20,369 bases of DNA. It comes from DATACN01 sp038215095 (lineage in GTDB: Bacteria; Actinomycetota; Thermoleophilia; Solirubrobacterales; Thermoleophilaceae). Both the position numbers and the translations under genes were made by a program. The first letter of the stretch is position 1; each line of letters starts with the position of its first letter. The stretch lies in assembly GCA_038215095.1 (NCBI GenBank), contig JBBQRG010000055.1:1-20369 (forward strand), given 5' to 3'. Under the pieces are notes generated by a model. It saw only the letters and a program-made list of their open reading frames with translations. It did not search any database and was not told the origin of the DNA. Below are positions 7,074 to 14,194 of this stretch, piece after piece.

Positions 7074-7616
7074 GTGGCACGCGCGCTCGTCGTCGTAGAC
7101 GTCCAGAAGGCATTCGACGACCCGGGCTTCCTGGGTCGTCGCAACCACCCGGCCTGCGAGGACAACGTGGCGTCACTGATCGCCGCCTGGCGGGAGCGCG
7201 GCGAGCCGATCGTGTTCGTTCGCCACGACTCCGTCGAGGAGGGCTCGCCGCTGGCGGCGGGCACGCCCGGCAACGAGCTCAAGGACGTGGTGTCGGGCGA
7301 GCCCGACCTGACCGTCGTCAAGCACGTGCACTCGGCCTTCCACGGCGAGCAGGACCTCGAGGGCTGACTGCGCGAGCGCGGCCTCGAGCAGATCGCCATC
7401 TGCGGCATCCAGACGAACTTCTGCTGCGAGACGACCGCGCGCGTGGGCTCGAACCTCGGCTTCGACGTGCGCTTCGCGCTCGACGCCACCCATACGTTCG
7501 ACCTGACCGCGCCCGACGGCGGCGTCTTGAGCGCCGACGAGCTCGCGCGGGTCACAGCCACGAACCTCGCGAGCGAGTTCTGCCCGGTAGTGACCACGGC
7601 CGAGCTGCTGGGCTAG
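7074..7616 (+). pseudogene. Isochorismatase/nicotinamidase-family cysteine hydrolase interrupted by in-frame TGA
   Basis: Reading from GTG 7074 gives MARALVVVDVQKAFDD with catalytic Asp9 and, later, Lys83 in LTVVKHVHSAFHG, both expected of the isochorismatase fold. TGA at 7365-7367 (codon 98) stops translation after DLEG. The same frame continues with perfect family sequence to the TAG at 7614-7616: LRERGLEQIAICGIQTNFCCETTARVG, with the nucleophile at Cys117. Homologues usually have Trp at this spot (LE.WLRERG), so TGG to TGA is a one-base change. The truncated product would lack the catalytic Cys. This is a genuine nonsense mutation, a sequencing error, or much less likely a recoded codon; neighbouring genes use TGA as a normal stop. 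A CACCCT hexamer lies 6 nt before the GTG. The TMEM175-type gene follows after 2 nt. Confidence 0.85.
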
Positions 7617-7618
7617 CC

Positions 7619-8209
7619 GTGGAGGAGCGGAACCTCGGGCGCATCACGGCGTTCACCGACGGCGTGATGGCCGTGGCGATCACGCTGCTGGTCCTCAACC
7701 TCCACCTGCCCGAGCTCGCGACCCGCAGCTCCGCCGAGCTGGGGCGGGCGCTCGGCGACCTGGCGGACGACGGTGTGGCCTACGCGTTCTCGTTCGCGCT
7801 CGTGGGCCGCTACTGGGTGCTTCACCACCGGCTGTTCGAGCGCCTGCGCAGTTTCGACGGCACACTGATGGCCCTGAACCTGGCCTTTCTGGCGCTGATC
7901 GCATTCATGCCATTCAGCGCCGAGCTCCAGACGCGCTACGGAGACCTGGCCCCCGCCGACGCGGTGTTCGGGAGCACGCTCGCCCTGGCGGCGCTGACGC
8001 ACTGGCTGATGGCCCTTCACGCGGCCCGGGCCGGATTGGAGCGCGAGCCCGAGGCGGACCGGCGCACTTTCCCGGCGATGGCCATGGTCTTCTTCGCCTC
8101 GGTACCGGTCGCGTTCCTGAGCACGACCGCCGCACAGGCGATCTGGATCAGCACGATCTTCGTGCGCTACCCGCTGCGCCGGCTCGGCAGCTCGGCGACC
8201 TCCGAGTAG
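7619..8209 (+). CDS. TMEM175/DUF1211-family potassium channel-like membrane protein
   Basis: A 196-aa integral membrane protein with about six hydrophobic segments, the usual size of bacterial single-repeat TMEM175 proteins. The signature at the start of TM1, R.TAFTDGVMAVAITLLVL, corresponds to the conserved R..(A/S)FSDGV..IA.TLLVL pore helix of the family. Later segments include GVAYAFSFALVGRYWVLHH (a family-typical W..HH) and LMALNLAFLALIAFMPFSA. Family members form tetrameric potassium-permeable leak channels. It starts at GTG 7619, 2 nt after the stop of the hydrolase frame, implying coupled expression. Its last 43 bp overlap the 3' end of the convergent glycosyltransferase gene. Confidence 0.9.
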   Translation: MEERNLGRITAFTDGVMAVAITLLVLNLHLPELATRSSAELGRALGDLADDGVAYAFSFALVGRYWVLHHRLFERLRSFDGTLMALNLAFLALIAFMPFSAELQTRYGDLAPADAVFGSTLALAALTHWLMALHAARAGLEREPEADRRTFPAMAMVFFASVPVAFLSTTAAQAIWISTIFVRYPLRRLGSSATSE

Positions 8210-9357
8210 ACGTCCGCCACCTGGCGAGCGACGTCGGCCCAGTCGAAGCTCAGCACGTGCTCGGAGGCCTCGGCGACGAGGCGGTCGCGCAGGGCGTCGT
8301 CGGTGAGCAGGCGCTCGGCCATCACGCCGAGCGACTCGGGGTCGCGCGAGCGGAAGCGCAGGCCCACGTCCTCGTGGGGCACGACCTCGCGCAGGCCGCC
8401 GGTGTCGGCGACGAGGCAGGGGCAGCCCGAGGCCATCGCCTCGAGCGCCACCAGGCCGAACGGCTCGTAGATCGAGGGCACCACCGTGAGGTCGGCGATG
8501 CGGTAGAGCGAGTGCAGCACGTCGTCGCCGATCCAGCCCAGGAAGGTGCCGTGCTCGTCCAGGCCGAGCTCGTTCGCCTGGTTGCGCAGCTCGTCCTCGG
8601 CCGTGCCCGAGCCGGCGACGATGAAGCGCACGTTGCCCACGCGCTCGATCAGGCCGGGCAGTGCCTCGAGCGCAAGCTGGAAGCCCTTCTCGTACACGAG
8701 ACGGCCCACCAGCAGCACCAGCCGCTCGTCGGGCGCGGCGAACTTCGAGCGCAGCGAGTCGAGGTCGTCGACCGGGGTCAGCTCGCTGGGGTCGATGCCG
8801 TTCGGGATCACCGAGATGCGGCTCTCCTCGAGCCCGTAGATGTCGGCGACGTGCTCGCGCATGTAGGACGAGCAGGTGATCAAGCGCTCGGCGCGGTTGG
8901 CCATCCAGCGCTCGACGCCGTGGATGTACGACTGCGGGTGCTTGTCCACCCAGCCCTGGTGGCGGCCGTACTCGGTGGCGTGGATCGTGACCACGAGCGG
9001 GCAGCGGAAGCGCTTCGCCAGGTGGTCTCCCGCGGAGGCGACCAGCCAGTCGTGGCCGTGCACCAGGTCGAAGCTCTCGCTGTCGCCCACCTCCACGCCC
9101 ACGGCCAGCATGTCGGCGTTCATCCGCTCGATCCAGGTCACGAACTCGCTGAGGTCGCGCGGGCGCTCGGGCTCGCGGATGCGGTGCACCATCACGCCCT
9201 CCAGCTCCTCCTCGGCCGGCGACTCCTCGCGGCCGCGCGCGAGCACGTGCACCTCGGTTCCCTGGGCCACGAGGTTCTCGGCCAGCTTGCGCACATGGCG
9301 CGCCAGGCCGCCCTCGATCAGGGGTGGGTACTCCCAGGACAAGATCAGCGCGCGCAT
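8167..9357 (-). CDS. GT4 glycosyltransferase, Rv3032-like alpha-1,4-glucan synthase
   Basis: A 396-aa GT-B fold enzyme. The N-terminal domain begins MRALILSWEYPP with the sugar-nucleotide loop EGGLARHV (15-22), then VHGHDW (99-104). The C-terminal domain has GRLVYEKGF (218-226), whose Arg and Lys bind the diphosphate, and the E-x7-E motif EPFGLVALE (E298, E306). This pattern matches the actinobacterial glycogen-synthase-like GT4 group that includes M. tuberculosis Rv3032, which extends alpha-1,4-glucan for MGLP and glycogen using nucleotide-glucose. It lies 10 bp downstream of the GH57 gene in the same operon, the order known in mycobacteria. ATG 9357 is clear. The exact substrate is inferred from family and context. 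Confidence 0.9.
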   Translation of the reverse strand: MRALILSWEYPPLIEGGLARHVRKLAENLVAQGTEVHVLARGREESPAEEELEGVMVHRIREPERPRDLSEFVTWIERMNADMLAVGVEVGDSESFDLVHGHDWLVASAGDHLAKRFRCPLVVTIHATEYGRHQGWVDKHPQSYIHGVERWMANRAERLITCSSYMREHVADIYGLEESRISVIPNGIDPSELTPVDDLDSLRSKFAAPDERLVLLVGRLVYEKGFQLALEALPGLIERVGNVRFIVAGSGTAEDELRNQANELGLDEHGTFLGWIGDDVLHSLYRIADLTVVPSIYEPFGLVALEAMASGCPCLVADTGGLREVVPHEDVGLRFRSRDPESLGVMAERLLTDDALRDRLVAEASEHVLSFDWADVARQVADVYSEVAELPSRRSG

Positions 9358-9367
9358 GGCTTTCTGG

Positions 9368-10813
9368 CTAGGGAGCTACGAGGGGAGCGAGGTCGAGATC
9401 TGGGGCGAGCCCGCGCAGGGCCGGATCGGGCACGGGCGCGGAGTCTGTCAGAGCGGCGAGGGCAGCGTCCACGCCGTCGACGTGGGCTCGCACACGCTTC
9501 AGCGGGTAGTCGGCGGCGAGGTCGCGGGTGACCTGAAAGGCCCAGTCGCTCGACTGCAGCCCGAGCAGCTCGCGCGCCGCCCGCTGCAGCGCCTGCGGCG
9601 GGTCGTGCGCCCTGGCCGCGGCGGCCACGGTGCGCAGCTCCGCGTCGCGCGCTTGCCAGGCCAGCTCCGCCACCGCCGGGGAATCCCAGGTCGAGAGGTC
9701 CTTGTCCGTGCCCCAGCTCGAGGCATGCAGCTCGCGCTCGACGGGCGGCACGCGCTCGAGCGCCTCGGACAGCGTGACGAGCTCGAGGCCCTGCTCGCGG
9801 GCCTCTTCCAGCACGGTGGCCAGCCAGGCGGGGCCCTCGTACCACCAGTGGCCGAGCAGCTCGGTGTCGAGCGCGCATGTCACCAGGCCGGGCCGCCCGC
9901 GCTCCTCCGCGTAGCTGTCGAGGCGCTCGATCACCCGGCCCACGAAGTCCGCCGCGTGCTCCCGCGCGAGCCCGAGGGCGTGCTCGTGGCGGTAGGGCTC
10001 ACCGGAGTTGCTCCACGGCTTCAGGTCGTGGACGGTGCGCCGGTGGTAGTCGCGGTAGTCGCCGTGCGCGGGGTACCCGTGCTCACCCGACCACACCAGC
10101 TCCACCGTCTGCCAGTCGATCGGCACCGCCACCGGCCCGGCGGGCGTGACCACCGGCTCGAGCTGCTCGGGGGCGCCGAGCCCGTAGGCCTCGGTCTGGT
10201 CCACGCAGAACACGCGCACGCCGTGTTCGTGCAGGTCGCGCTCGAGGCCGGGCTGGTAGGCGCACTCGGGCAGCCAGAGCCCGCCGCCGAAGCGCTCGAA
10301 GCGGCGCTCGTGCGACGCGATGCCGGTGGCGAGCTGCAGTCGGCGGCCGGCGTCGGTGGCAAGCAGCGGCAGCACCGCGTGGCTCGCGGCCGAGGTCCAC
10401 AGCTCCACCCGGCCCAGGCGGCCGAAGTCGCGGAGCAGCTCGCCGCCGCGCTCCTCGAACGCCCGCGCAGCGTCCAGGTAGTCGCCCTTGGCGCGGCGGA
10501 GCTCGGACGCCGTCTCGCCCTCCCCCACCGAATCCAGGCCGGCGGCGTCCTCGTCGTGGATGCCGTCGCGGAAGTCGCGCAGGAAGTCGAGGTAGCGGCG
10601 GCCCAGCTCGCCCGGCAGGAGCTCGAGCTGGTCGCACAGCACCGGCGTCAGGCCGACCGTGACCGGCGCGCCGTCGAGCGTGTCGAGCAGCGGCAGGTAC
10701 ACCGTGGACACCGCCTCCCAGAGCCACTCCTCGCCGAAGGGCCAGGTGCCGAAGCCCTCCACGTAGGGCATGTGCGAGTGCAGTACGAGCGCGAGGGCCC
10801 CGCGGGGCCTCAC
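9368..10813 (-). CDS. GH57/DUF1957 family 1,4-alpha-glucan branching-type enzyme, Rv3031-like
   Basis: A 481-aa GH57 protein. Region 1 is LVLHSHMPYVE at the extreme N-terminus. Region 3 is GGLWLPECAYQPG, where Glu183 is the expected nucleophile. Region 4 is ALDTELLGHWWYEG, where Asp316 is the expected acid/base. The C-terminal alpha-helical DUF1957-like part has the SSWG..KDLSTWDSP and LLGLQSSDWAFQV strings. These are typical of branching enzymes that create alpha-1,6 links in cytoplasmic glucans. GTG 10813 overlaps the TGA of the methyltransferase gene upstream (GTGA, 10810-10813). It is cytoplasmic, with no signal peptide. Branching rather than amylase activity is inferred from the DUF1957 architecture and the neighbouring GT4 enzyme. 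Confidence 0.92.
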   Translation of the reverse strand: MRPRGALALVLHSHMPYVEGFGTWPFGEEWLWEAVSTVYLPLLDTLDGAPVTVGLTPVLCDQLELLPGELGRRYLDFLRDFRDGIHDEDAAGLDSVGEGETASELRRAKGDYLDAARAFEERGGELLRDFGRLGRVELWTSAASHAVLPLLATDAGRRLQLATGIASHERRFERFGGGLWLPECAYQPGLERDLHEHGVRVFCVDQTEAYGLGAPEQLEPVVTPAGPVAVPIDWQTVELVWSGEHGYPAHGDYRDYHRRTVHDLKPWSNSGEPYRHEHALGLAREHAADFVGRVIERLDSYAEERGRPGLVTCALDTELLGHWWYEGPAWLATVLEEAREQGLELVTLSEALERVPPVERELHASSWGTDKDLSTWDSPAVAELAWQARDAELRTVAAAARAHDPPQALQRAARELLGLQSSDWAFQVTRDLAADYPLKRVRAHVDGVDAALAALTDSAPVPDPALRGLAPDLDLAPLVAP

Positions 10814-11574
10814 CTGAGCACGGCGAGGAAGTCGAGCGCGCGGTCGAGCGGGCCGTCACGTAGCGCGAAGTCGCGCTGGGAGATGGCGGGCGTGAAGCGG
10901 TCGTAGAAGCGCTGCGTGATGCCAAGCGCCTTGTGCACGCGGTCCCAGCCGCAGCGCAGCGCGAGCTCGTGCACGTGCAGCTTGCGCGCGTGGAACAGGC
11001 CGAGCAGCTCGACCTCGTCGAAGACCGACTCGCAGAGCGCGCGGAACTCCTCGGCGCGGTACTCCGTGAGGTGCCAGGGGTTGTCGGACTTCTCGGCCCC
11101 CTCCGGCGCCAGCGTCAGCAAGTTGGGCGTGGACACGTAGGCCGTGCCGCCCGGCGGCAGCATCTCCCGGAAGTGGCGCAGCACCTGCTCAGGCTTCTCC
11201 ACGTGCTCGATCGTCTGCAGGAACACCACGGCGTCGCAGGGCTCGCGGTAGCTCTCCACGAGGTCGCGGACGAAGCTCACGCCCGGCCGCACGTACTTGG
11301 CCTGGGCGTGCGCGAACGCCTCGGGGTTCGCGTCCACCCCGGTCACCGTGCGCGCCCGGCGGGCCAGCGCCTCGGTGCCATAGCCCTCGCCGCAGGCCAT
11401 GTCCATCACCTCGAGCCCGGCGCAGTGCTCGGCGATCCACTCGTACACGGCCAGGTGGCGCCGGAACCAGTAGTTCTCGGCCGGGACGTCCGGCAGGGTG
11501 CGCTCGCCGGTGAGGGCGAGCGGCGCCACCCCCGCGGGCTGGTCGCGCTGTTTGTACTCGGCTGTCGGGTTCAC
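10810..11574 (-). CDS. SAM-dependent methyltransferase, Rv3030-like, first gene of glucan operon
   Basis: A 254-aa methyltransferase. A leading stretch LTGERTLPDVPAENYWFRRH (21-40) is characteristic of the Rv3030 group. Motif I is VMDMACGEGYG (56-66), the strand-2 acidic end is VTGVDANPEAF, and a FLQTIEHVEKPEQVL segment follows. It begins at GTG 11574 and is coupled by a 4-nt stop/start overlap to the GH57 gene. In mycobacteria the equivalent gene sits in the same place before Rv3031 and Rv3032 and has been proposed to O-methylate the glucan of MGLP. Methylation of a polysaccharide is therefore plausible here, but it is inference. A TACACT hexamer lies 9 nt upstream of the start. Confidence 0.88.
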   Translation of the reverse strand: MNPTAEYKQRDQPAGVAPLALTGERTLPDVPAENYWFRRHLAVYEWIAEHCAGLEVMDMACGEGYGTEALARRARTVTGVDANPEAFAHAQAKYVRPGVSFVRDLVESYREPCDAVVFLQTIEHVEKPEQVLRHFREMLPPGGTAYVSTPNLLTLAPEGAEKSDNPWHLTEYRAEEFRALCESVFDEVELLGLFHARKLHVHELALRCGWDRVHKALGITQRFYDRFTPAISQRDFALRDGPLDRALDFLAVLR

Positions 11575-11583
11575 GGCTGCGGC

Positions 11584-11599
11584 AGTGTAGGGCTAGGCT
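11584..11599. promoter_or_regulatory. Compact divergent promoter region, -10-like TACACT (minus) and TAGGCT (plus)
   Basis: The 35-bp gap 11575-11609 must serve two divergent genes. On the minus strand TACACT (11589-11584) lies 9 nt before GTG 11574. On the plus strand TAGGCT (11594-11599) lies 10 nt before ATG 11610. These spacings are slightly longer than the 6-7 nt seen elsewhere in the window, so the leaders would be only a few bases. Confidence 0.4.
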
Positions 11600-11609
11600 C
11601 TCGCGCCTC

Positions 11610-12515
11610 ATGGCGGCGCCCGACCGGATTCGCGACGACAACGTCCGCTACCACGACCTCGCCGCCACCCACTACGACTCCAAGTGGGGCATCAACTACG
11701 GCCGTCAGGGCCAGGCGCAGGTGGTGGGCAAGCTGGCGAAGGCGCTCGGGCGCTCCCCCGAGGGCTTCTCGCGCGGCCTGGAGATAGGCGCCGGCACCGG
11801 CTACTTCAGCCTGAACCTGCTGCGCGCGGGGGTGCTGGACACGGCTGTGGCGACCGACATCTCGCCGGGAATGCTGACCGTGCTGGACGAGTCGGCACGG
11901 CGGCTGCGGCTACCGGTGACCACGTCGGTCTGCGAGGCCGGCGAGCTGCCCTTCGAGGACGACTCCTTCGACCTCGTCTTCGGCCACGCCGTGCTGCATC
12001 ACCTGCCCGACCTCGAGGGCGCCTTTCGCGAGTTCCGGCGCGTGCTGCGCCCCGGCGGCTACGTGGCCTTCTGCGGCGAGCCCTCGCACTACGGCGACAG
12101 GCTTGCGGCGTGGCCCAAGCGCGGCGCATACGCCCTCTCGCCGCTGTGGCGCCGCGCGCTGCGGGCCGGCGCGCGCCGCGTGAACGGCAACGGCGCGGCG
12201 ATGGACGAGGAGGCCCAGCTGGAGAAGGTGGTGGACGTTCACGCCTTCACCCCCGCCGACCTGACCCGCCAGGCGGCGGCCGCCGGGTTCGGCGACGCAC
12301 GCGTTCGCGGCGAGGAGCTGGCGGCCAGCCTGTTCGGCTGGGTGAACCGCACGCTCGAGGGCACGGCCGAGCCGGAGGAGGTGCCGCGCGCCTGGTACCT
12401 CTACGCCCACCGCGGCTACCTGGCGCTGCAGCGGCTCGACCGCATGGTGCTGGAAGGGCGGCTGCCGGCGGCGCTGTTCTACAACCTGCTGGTCTCGGCG
12501 CGCGCGCCGGACTAG
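11610..12515 (+). CDS. Class I SAM-dependent methyltransferase with long C-terminal extension
   Basis: A 301-aa protein. The N-terminus DDNVRYHDLAATHYDSKWGINYG precedes motif I LEIGAGTGYF (57-66). Then come VATDISPGML (strand 2), ELPFEDDSFDLVFGHAVLHHLPDLEGAF (motifs II and post II), and RRVLRPGGYVAFCGEPS (motif III). About 130 residues follow the core, including WYLYAHRGYLALQRLD, and may form a lid or acceptor-binding domain. It is divergent from the glucan operon with a 35-bp gap, so it is probably co-regulated; action on the same polysaccharide is possible but unproven. Its TAG stop shares CTAG (12512-12515) with the convergent membrane-protein gene. ATG 11610 is the only sensible start. 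Confidence 0.88.
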   Translation: MAAPDRIRDDNVRYHDLAATHYDSKWGINYGRQGQAQVVGKLAKALGRSPEGFSRGLEIGAGTGYFSLNLLRAGVLDTAVATDISPGMLTVLDESARRLRLPVTTSVCEAGELPFEDDSFDLVFGHAVLHHLPDLEGAFREFRRVLRPGGYVAFCGEPSHYGDRLAAWPKRGAYALSPLWRRALRAGARRVNGNGAAMDEEAQLEKVVDVHAFTPADLTRQAAAAGFGDARVRGEELAASLFGWVNRTLEGTAEPEEVPRAWYLYAHRGYLALQRLDRMVLEGRLPAALFYNLLVSARAPD

Positions 12516-13741
12516 CTCGCCAGCAGGGCGAGGGCGGGCGCTGCGGCCAGCGCCACGAGGGCCCAGTCGGGCGCGCCGGCGTGTAGTGCCGGACGGGGAG
12601 GGGTCCGCGCGGGCCGCACGCTGGCCGACTCGCTCACAACCCAGCCCAGCACGGCGTCCACCACGGGGCGCGGCCGCTTGCGCACTCCGGCCAGCGACGC
12701 CGTGAGCGAGCGGCCGGCCGCCAGGAGGCTTCGCTCGGAGCCGATCCCGTCGAGCGTGAGCACCGACTCCGGAAGTGACGGCAGGCGCCGCAGGCGACCG
12801 AGCGCGCGGCGCGACACCTCGCGCAGCCCGTCCGCGCCGGCGGCCGCCCGCAGCCAGGTGGCAACCAGCACGAGCAGCGCCGCGCGGGCGGTCCTGCGCA
12901 GCGCGAGGTCGAGCCCCACGCCGCCGACCAGGGTGAAGAGAAGCGCGCTCCCGGCGATCAGGGCGGCGAGCGCCAGCCCGGTCGGCACCGGGCCGGGATC
13001 GGCGCGCGAGAACGCCCAGGCAATCGCGAGCCATGCCGCGACGGCCGCCAGCAGCTGCCACGCGGTGCCGGACAGGAGCAGGACGAAGCCGACACCGGCC
13101 GCGACGGCCACCAGGCGGGGATCGAACCGGCCCCGGCTGGTGGCCGGCGTAGCGCCCGGGGTCTCCGCCTCCGCGGCTTCCGCCTGCGCGTGCTCCTCCT
13201 CGGGCCAGGTGCGCAGGCCGCGGCGGTATACCAGTACCTGGACGGTGCTCGCAAAGGCCGCCCAGGCCAGCAGTCCGGCGGCGGTGAGCAGCAGCGCGGT
13301 GGTCGTGTTCACCTGGAGGCCGAGCCTGCCCGCCAGCGCGTCGTAGGTGCCCGCGTAGGCGTCCAGGCCGCCCGTGATCACCCAGATGAAGAACGCGGTG
13401 GTGGCGGTGTTGTGCAGCAGGCGGACCGCGGCGCAGGCCAACAGCTGCAGCGGCAGCGGGGTCGCGCGGGCCTCGAGACGGCCGAGAAGCGGAGCGGTGA
13501 TGGCCTGGGTGAGCGGCACGGCGAAGCGGGCCGGCCCCATGATCGCCACGGTCTCGAGCACGGCGGCCAGGCTCGCGCCGAAGCCCTGCCGGGCGCCCAT
13601 TCGCTGCGACACGCGCGCGAGCGCCACGCCGCCTGCAAGCGCGATCCAGAAGCCGCCCGTGGGAGCGGCGCGCGAGGCCAGGAACGAGACCGTGGCCACG
13701 TGGGCGGGGCCCGCGGGCGCAGGGGGAGCTGCGGTCGCCAT
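12512..13741 (-). CDS. Unknown polytopic membrane protein
   Basis: A 409-aa protein whose family I do not recognise. About eight hydrophobic segments are readable, including FWIALAGGVALARV, FGASLAAVLETVAIMG, TTALLLTAAGLLAWAAF, LVAVAAGVGFVLLLSGTAW, GLALAALIAGSALLFTLVGG, ARAALLVLVATWL and a terminal WALVALAAAPALALLA. Between them is a hydrophilic, acidic Ala/Glu loop (EEEHAQAEAAEAETPG). Towards the C-terminus is an amphipathic basic region, SRRALGRLRRLPSLPESVL. This last part vaguely recalls the coupling region of EcfT/CbiQ-like transporters, but I would not assign it. ATG 13741 has TAGCGT seven bases upstream. It follows the 112-aa gene by 38 bp and shares its stop tetramer CTAG with the convergent methyltransferase. 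Confidence 0.8.
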   Translation of the reverse strand: MATAAPPAPAGPAHVATVSFLASRAAPTGGFWIALAGGVALARVSQRMGARQGFGASLAAVLETVAIMGPARFAVPLTQAITAPLLGRLEARATPLPLQLLACAAVRLLHNTATTAFFIWVITGGLDAYAGTYDALAGRLGLQVNTTTALLLTAAGLLAWAAFASTVQVLVYRRGLRTWPEEEHAQAEAAEAETPGATPATSRGRFDPRLVAVAAGVGFVLLLSGTAWQLLAAVAAWLAIAWAFSRADPGPVPTGLALAALIAGSALLFTLVGGVGLDLALRRTARAALLVLVATWLRAAAGADGLREVSRRALGRLRRLPSLPESVLTLDGIGSERSLLAAGRSLTASLAGVRKRPRPVVDAVLGWVVSESASVRPARTPPRPALHAGAPDWALVALAAAPALALLAS

Positions 13742-13746
13742 CGAGG

Positions 13747-13789
13747 CGACGCTAGCTGAGCTTCGTGCCCGTCTCGGCGCTAGGCGTCG
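13747..13789. promoter_or_regulatory. Imperfect inverted repeat carrying the -10 of the membrane-protein gene
   Basis: CGACGCTAGC (13747-13756) pairs with GCTAGGCGTCG (13779-13789) apart from one bulged base, around a 22-nt loop. On the minus strand the right arm contains the TAG stop of the 112-aa gene (13782-13780). The left arm contains TAGCGT (13754-13749), 7 nt before ATG 13741. It could act as a terminator or attenuator of the upstream gene overlapping the promoter of the next one. No U-tract is present. Confidence 0.4.
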
Positions 13790-14118
13790 GTGCCGTTGCG
13801 GCGCAGCTTGGCTTCGGAGATCCGGCGACCCAGCACCGCGACCTGCTCATCGCTGAGAGTCGAGGTCTGAAGTCCGGCCTGCTCGAGCTCCTGACGGACA
13901 GCGGCAACGCCCTCCCTGTAGTCGAGCTCGTGTGCGAGCTTGACCAGGACGGGCTTGAGCACCGCGTCATCCATCGTGGAGCTGCCATCGGCAGCCGGCT
14001 TCACCAGCCAGGTCCGGAGCGCCTGAGCCTGCGCTACCGACAACTCCAGCGTGAGGCTGGAGTCGGCGGGCGTCGCTTCGACGTTGCCGTTGTGGGCTTC
14101 TGTGGTGGAGGCTTCCAC
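13780..14118 (-). CDS. Hypothetical 112-aa soluble protein
   Basis: Unrecognised. The product is 112 residues long and hydrophilic, with no signal peptide or membrane segment. The first 25 residues are low-complexity (EASTTEAHNGNVEATPADSS). The rest looks helical: LELSVAQAQALRTWLV, DDAVLKPVLVKLAHELDYREG, AAVRQELEQAG, SDEQVAVLGRRISEAKLRR. Start GTG 14118 is the best available; no clear ribosome site or -10 is positioned before it, so the start is uncertain. Coding is supported by reading-frame continuity with sensible composition and by tight placement between hisC and the membrane-protein gene. A small regulatory or binding role is possible, but nothing visible indicates one. Confidence 0.6.
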   Translation of the reverse strand: MEASTTEAHNGNVEATPADSSLTLELSVAQAQALRTWLVKPAADGSSTMDDAVLKPVLVKLAHELDYREGVAAVRQELEQAGLQTSTLSDEQVAVLGRRISEAKLRRNGTDA

Positions 14119-14194
14119 GTGATCCGCATCGGCGCCGCGCGAGATCGCCTTTAGGCATGCACGAATCCGTGGACGGCTGGTGGAGCCGGCGGCC

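Noticed and set aside
7365..7367. TGA as a recoded Trp or selenocysteine codon
   Set aside because: TGA ends several intact genes nearby (3650, 4396, 4386, 5035, 10810, 14195), and the position is a structural Trp rather than a catalytic Cys. Nonsense mutation or sequencing error is simpler.
8257..10906. Very long plus-strand open frames across the glucan operon
   Set aside because: They are His/Ala/Arg-rich shadow frames antisense to GT4 and GH57 genes with intact catalytic motifs.
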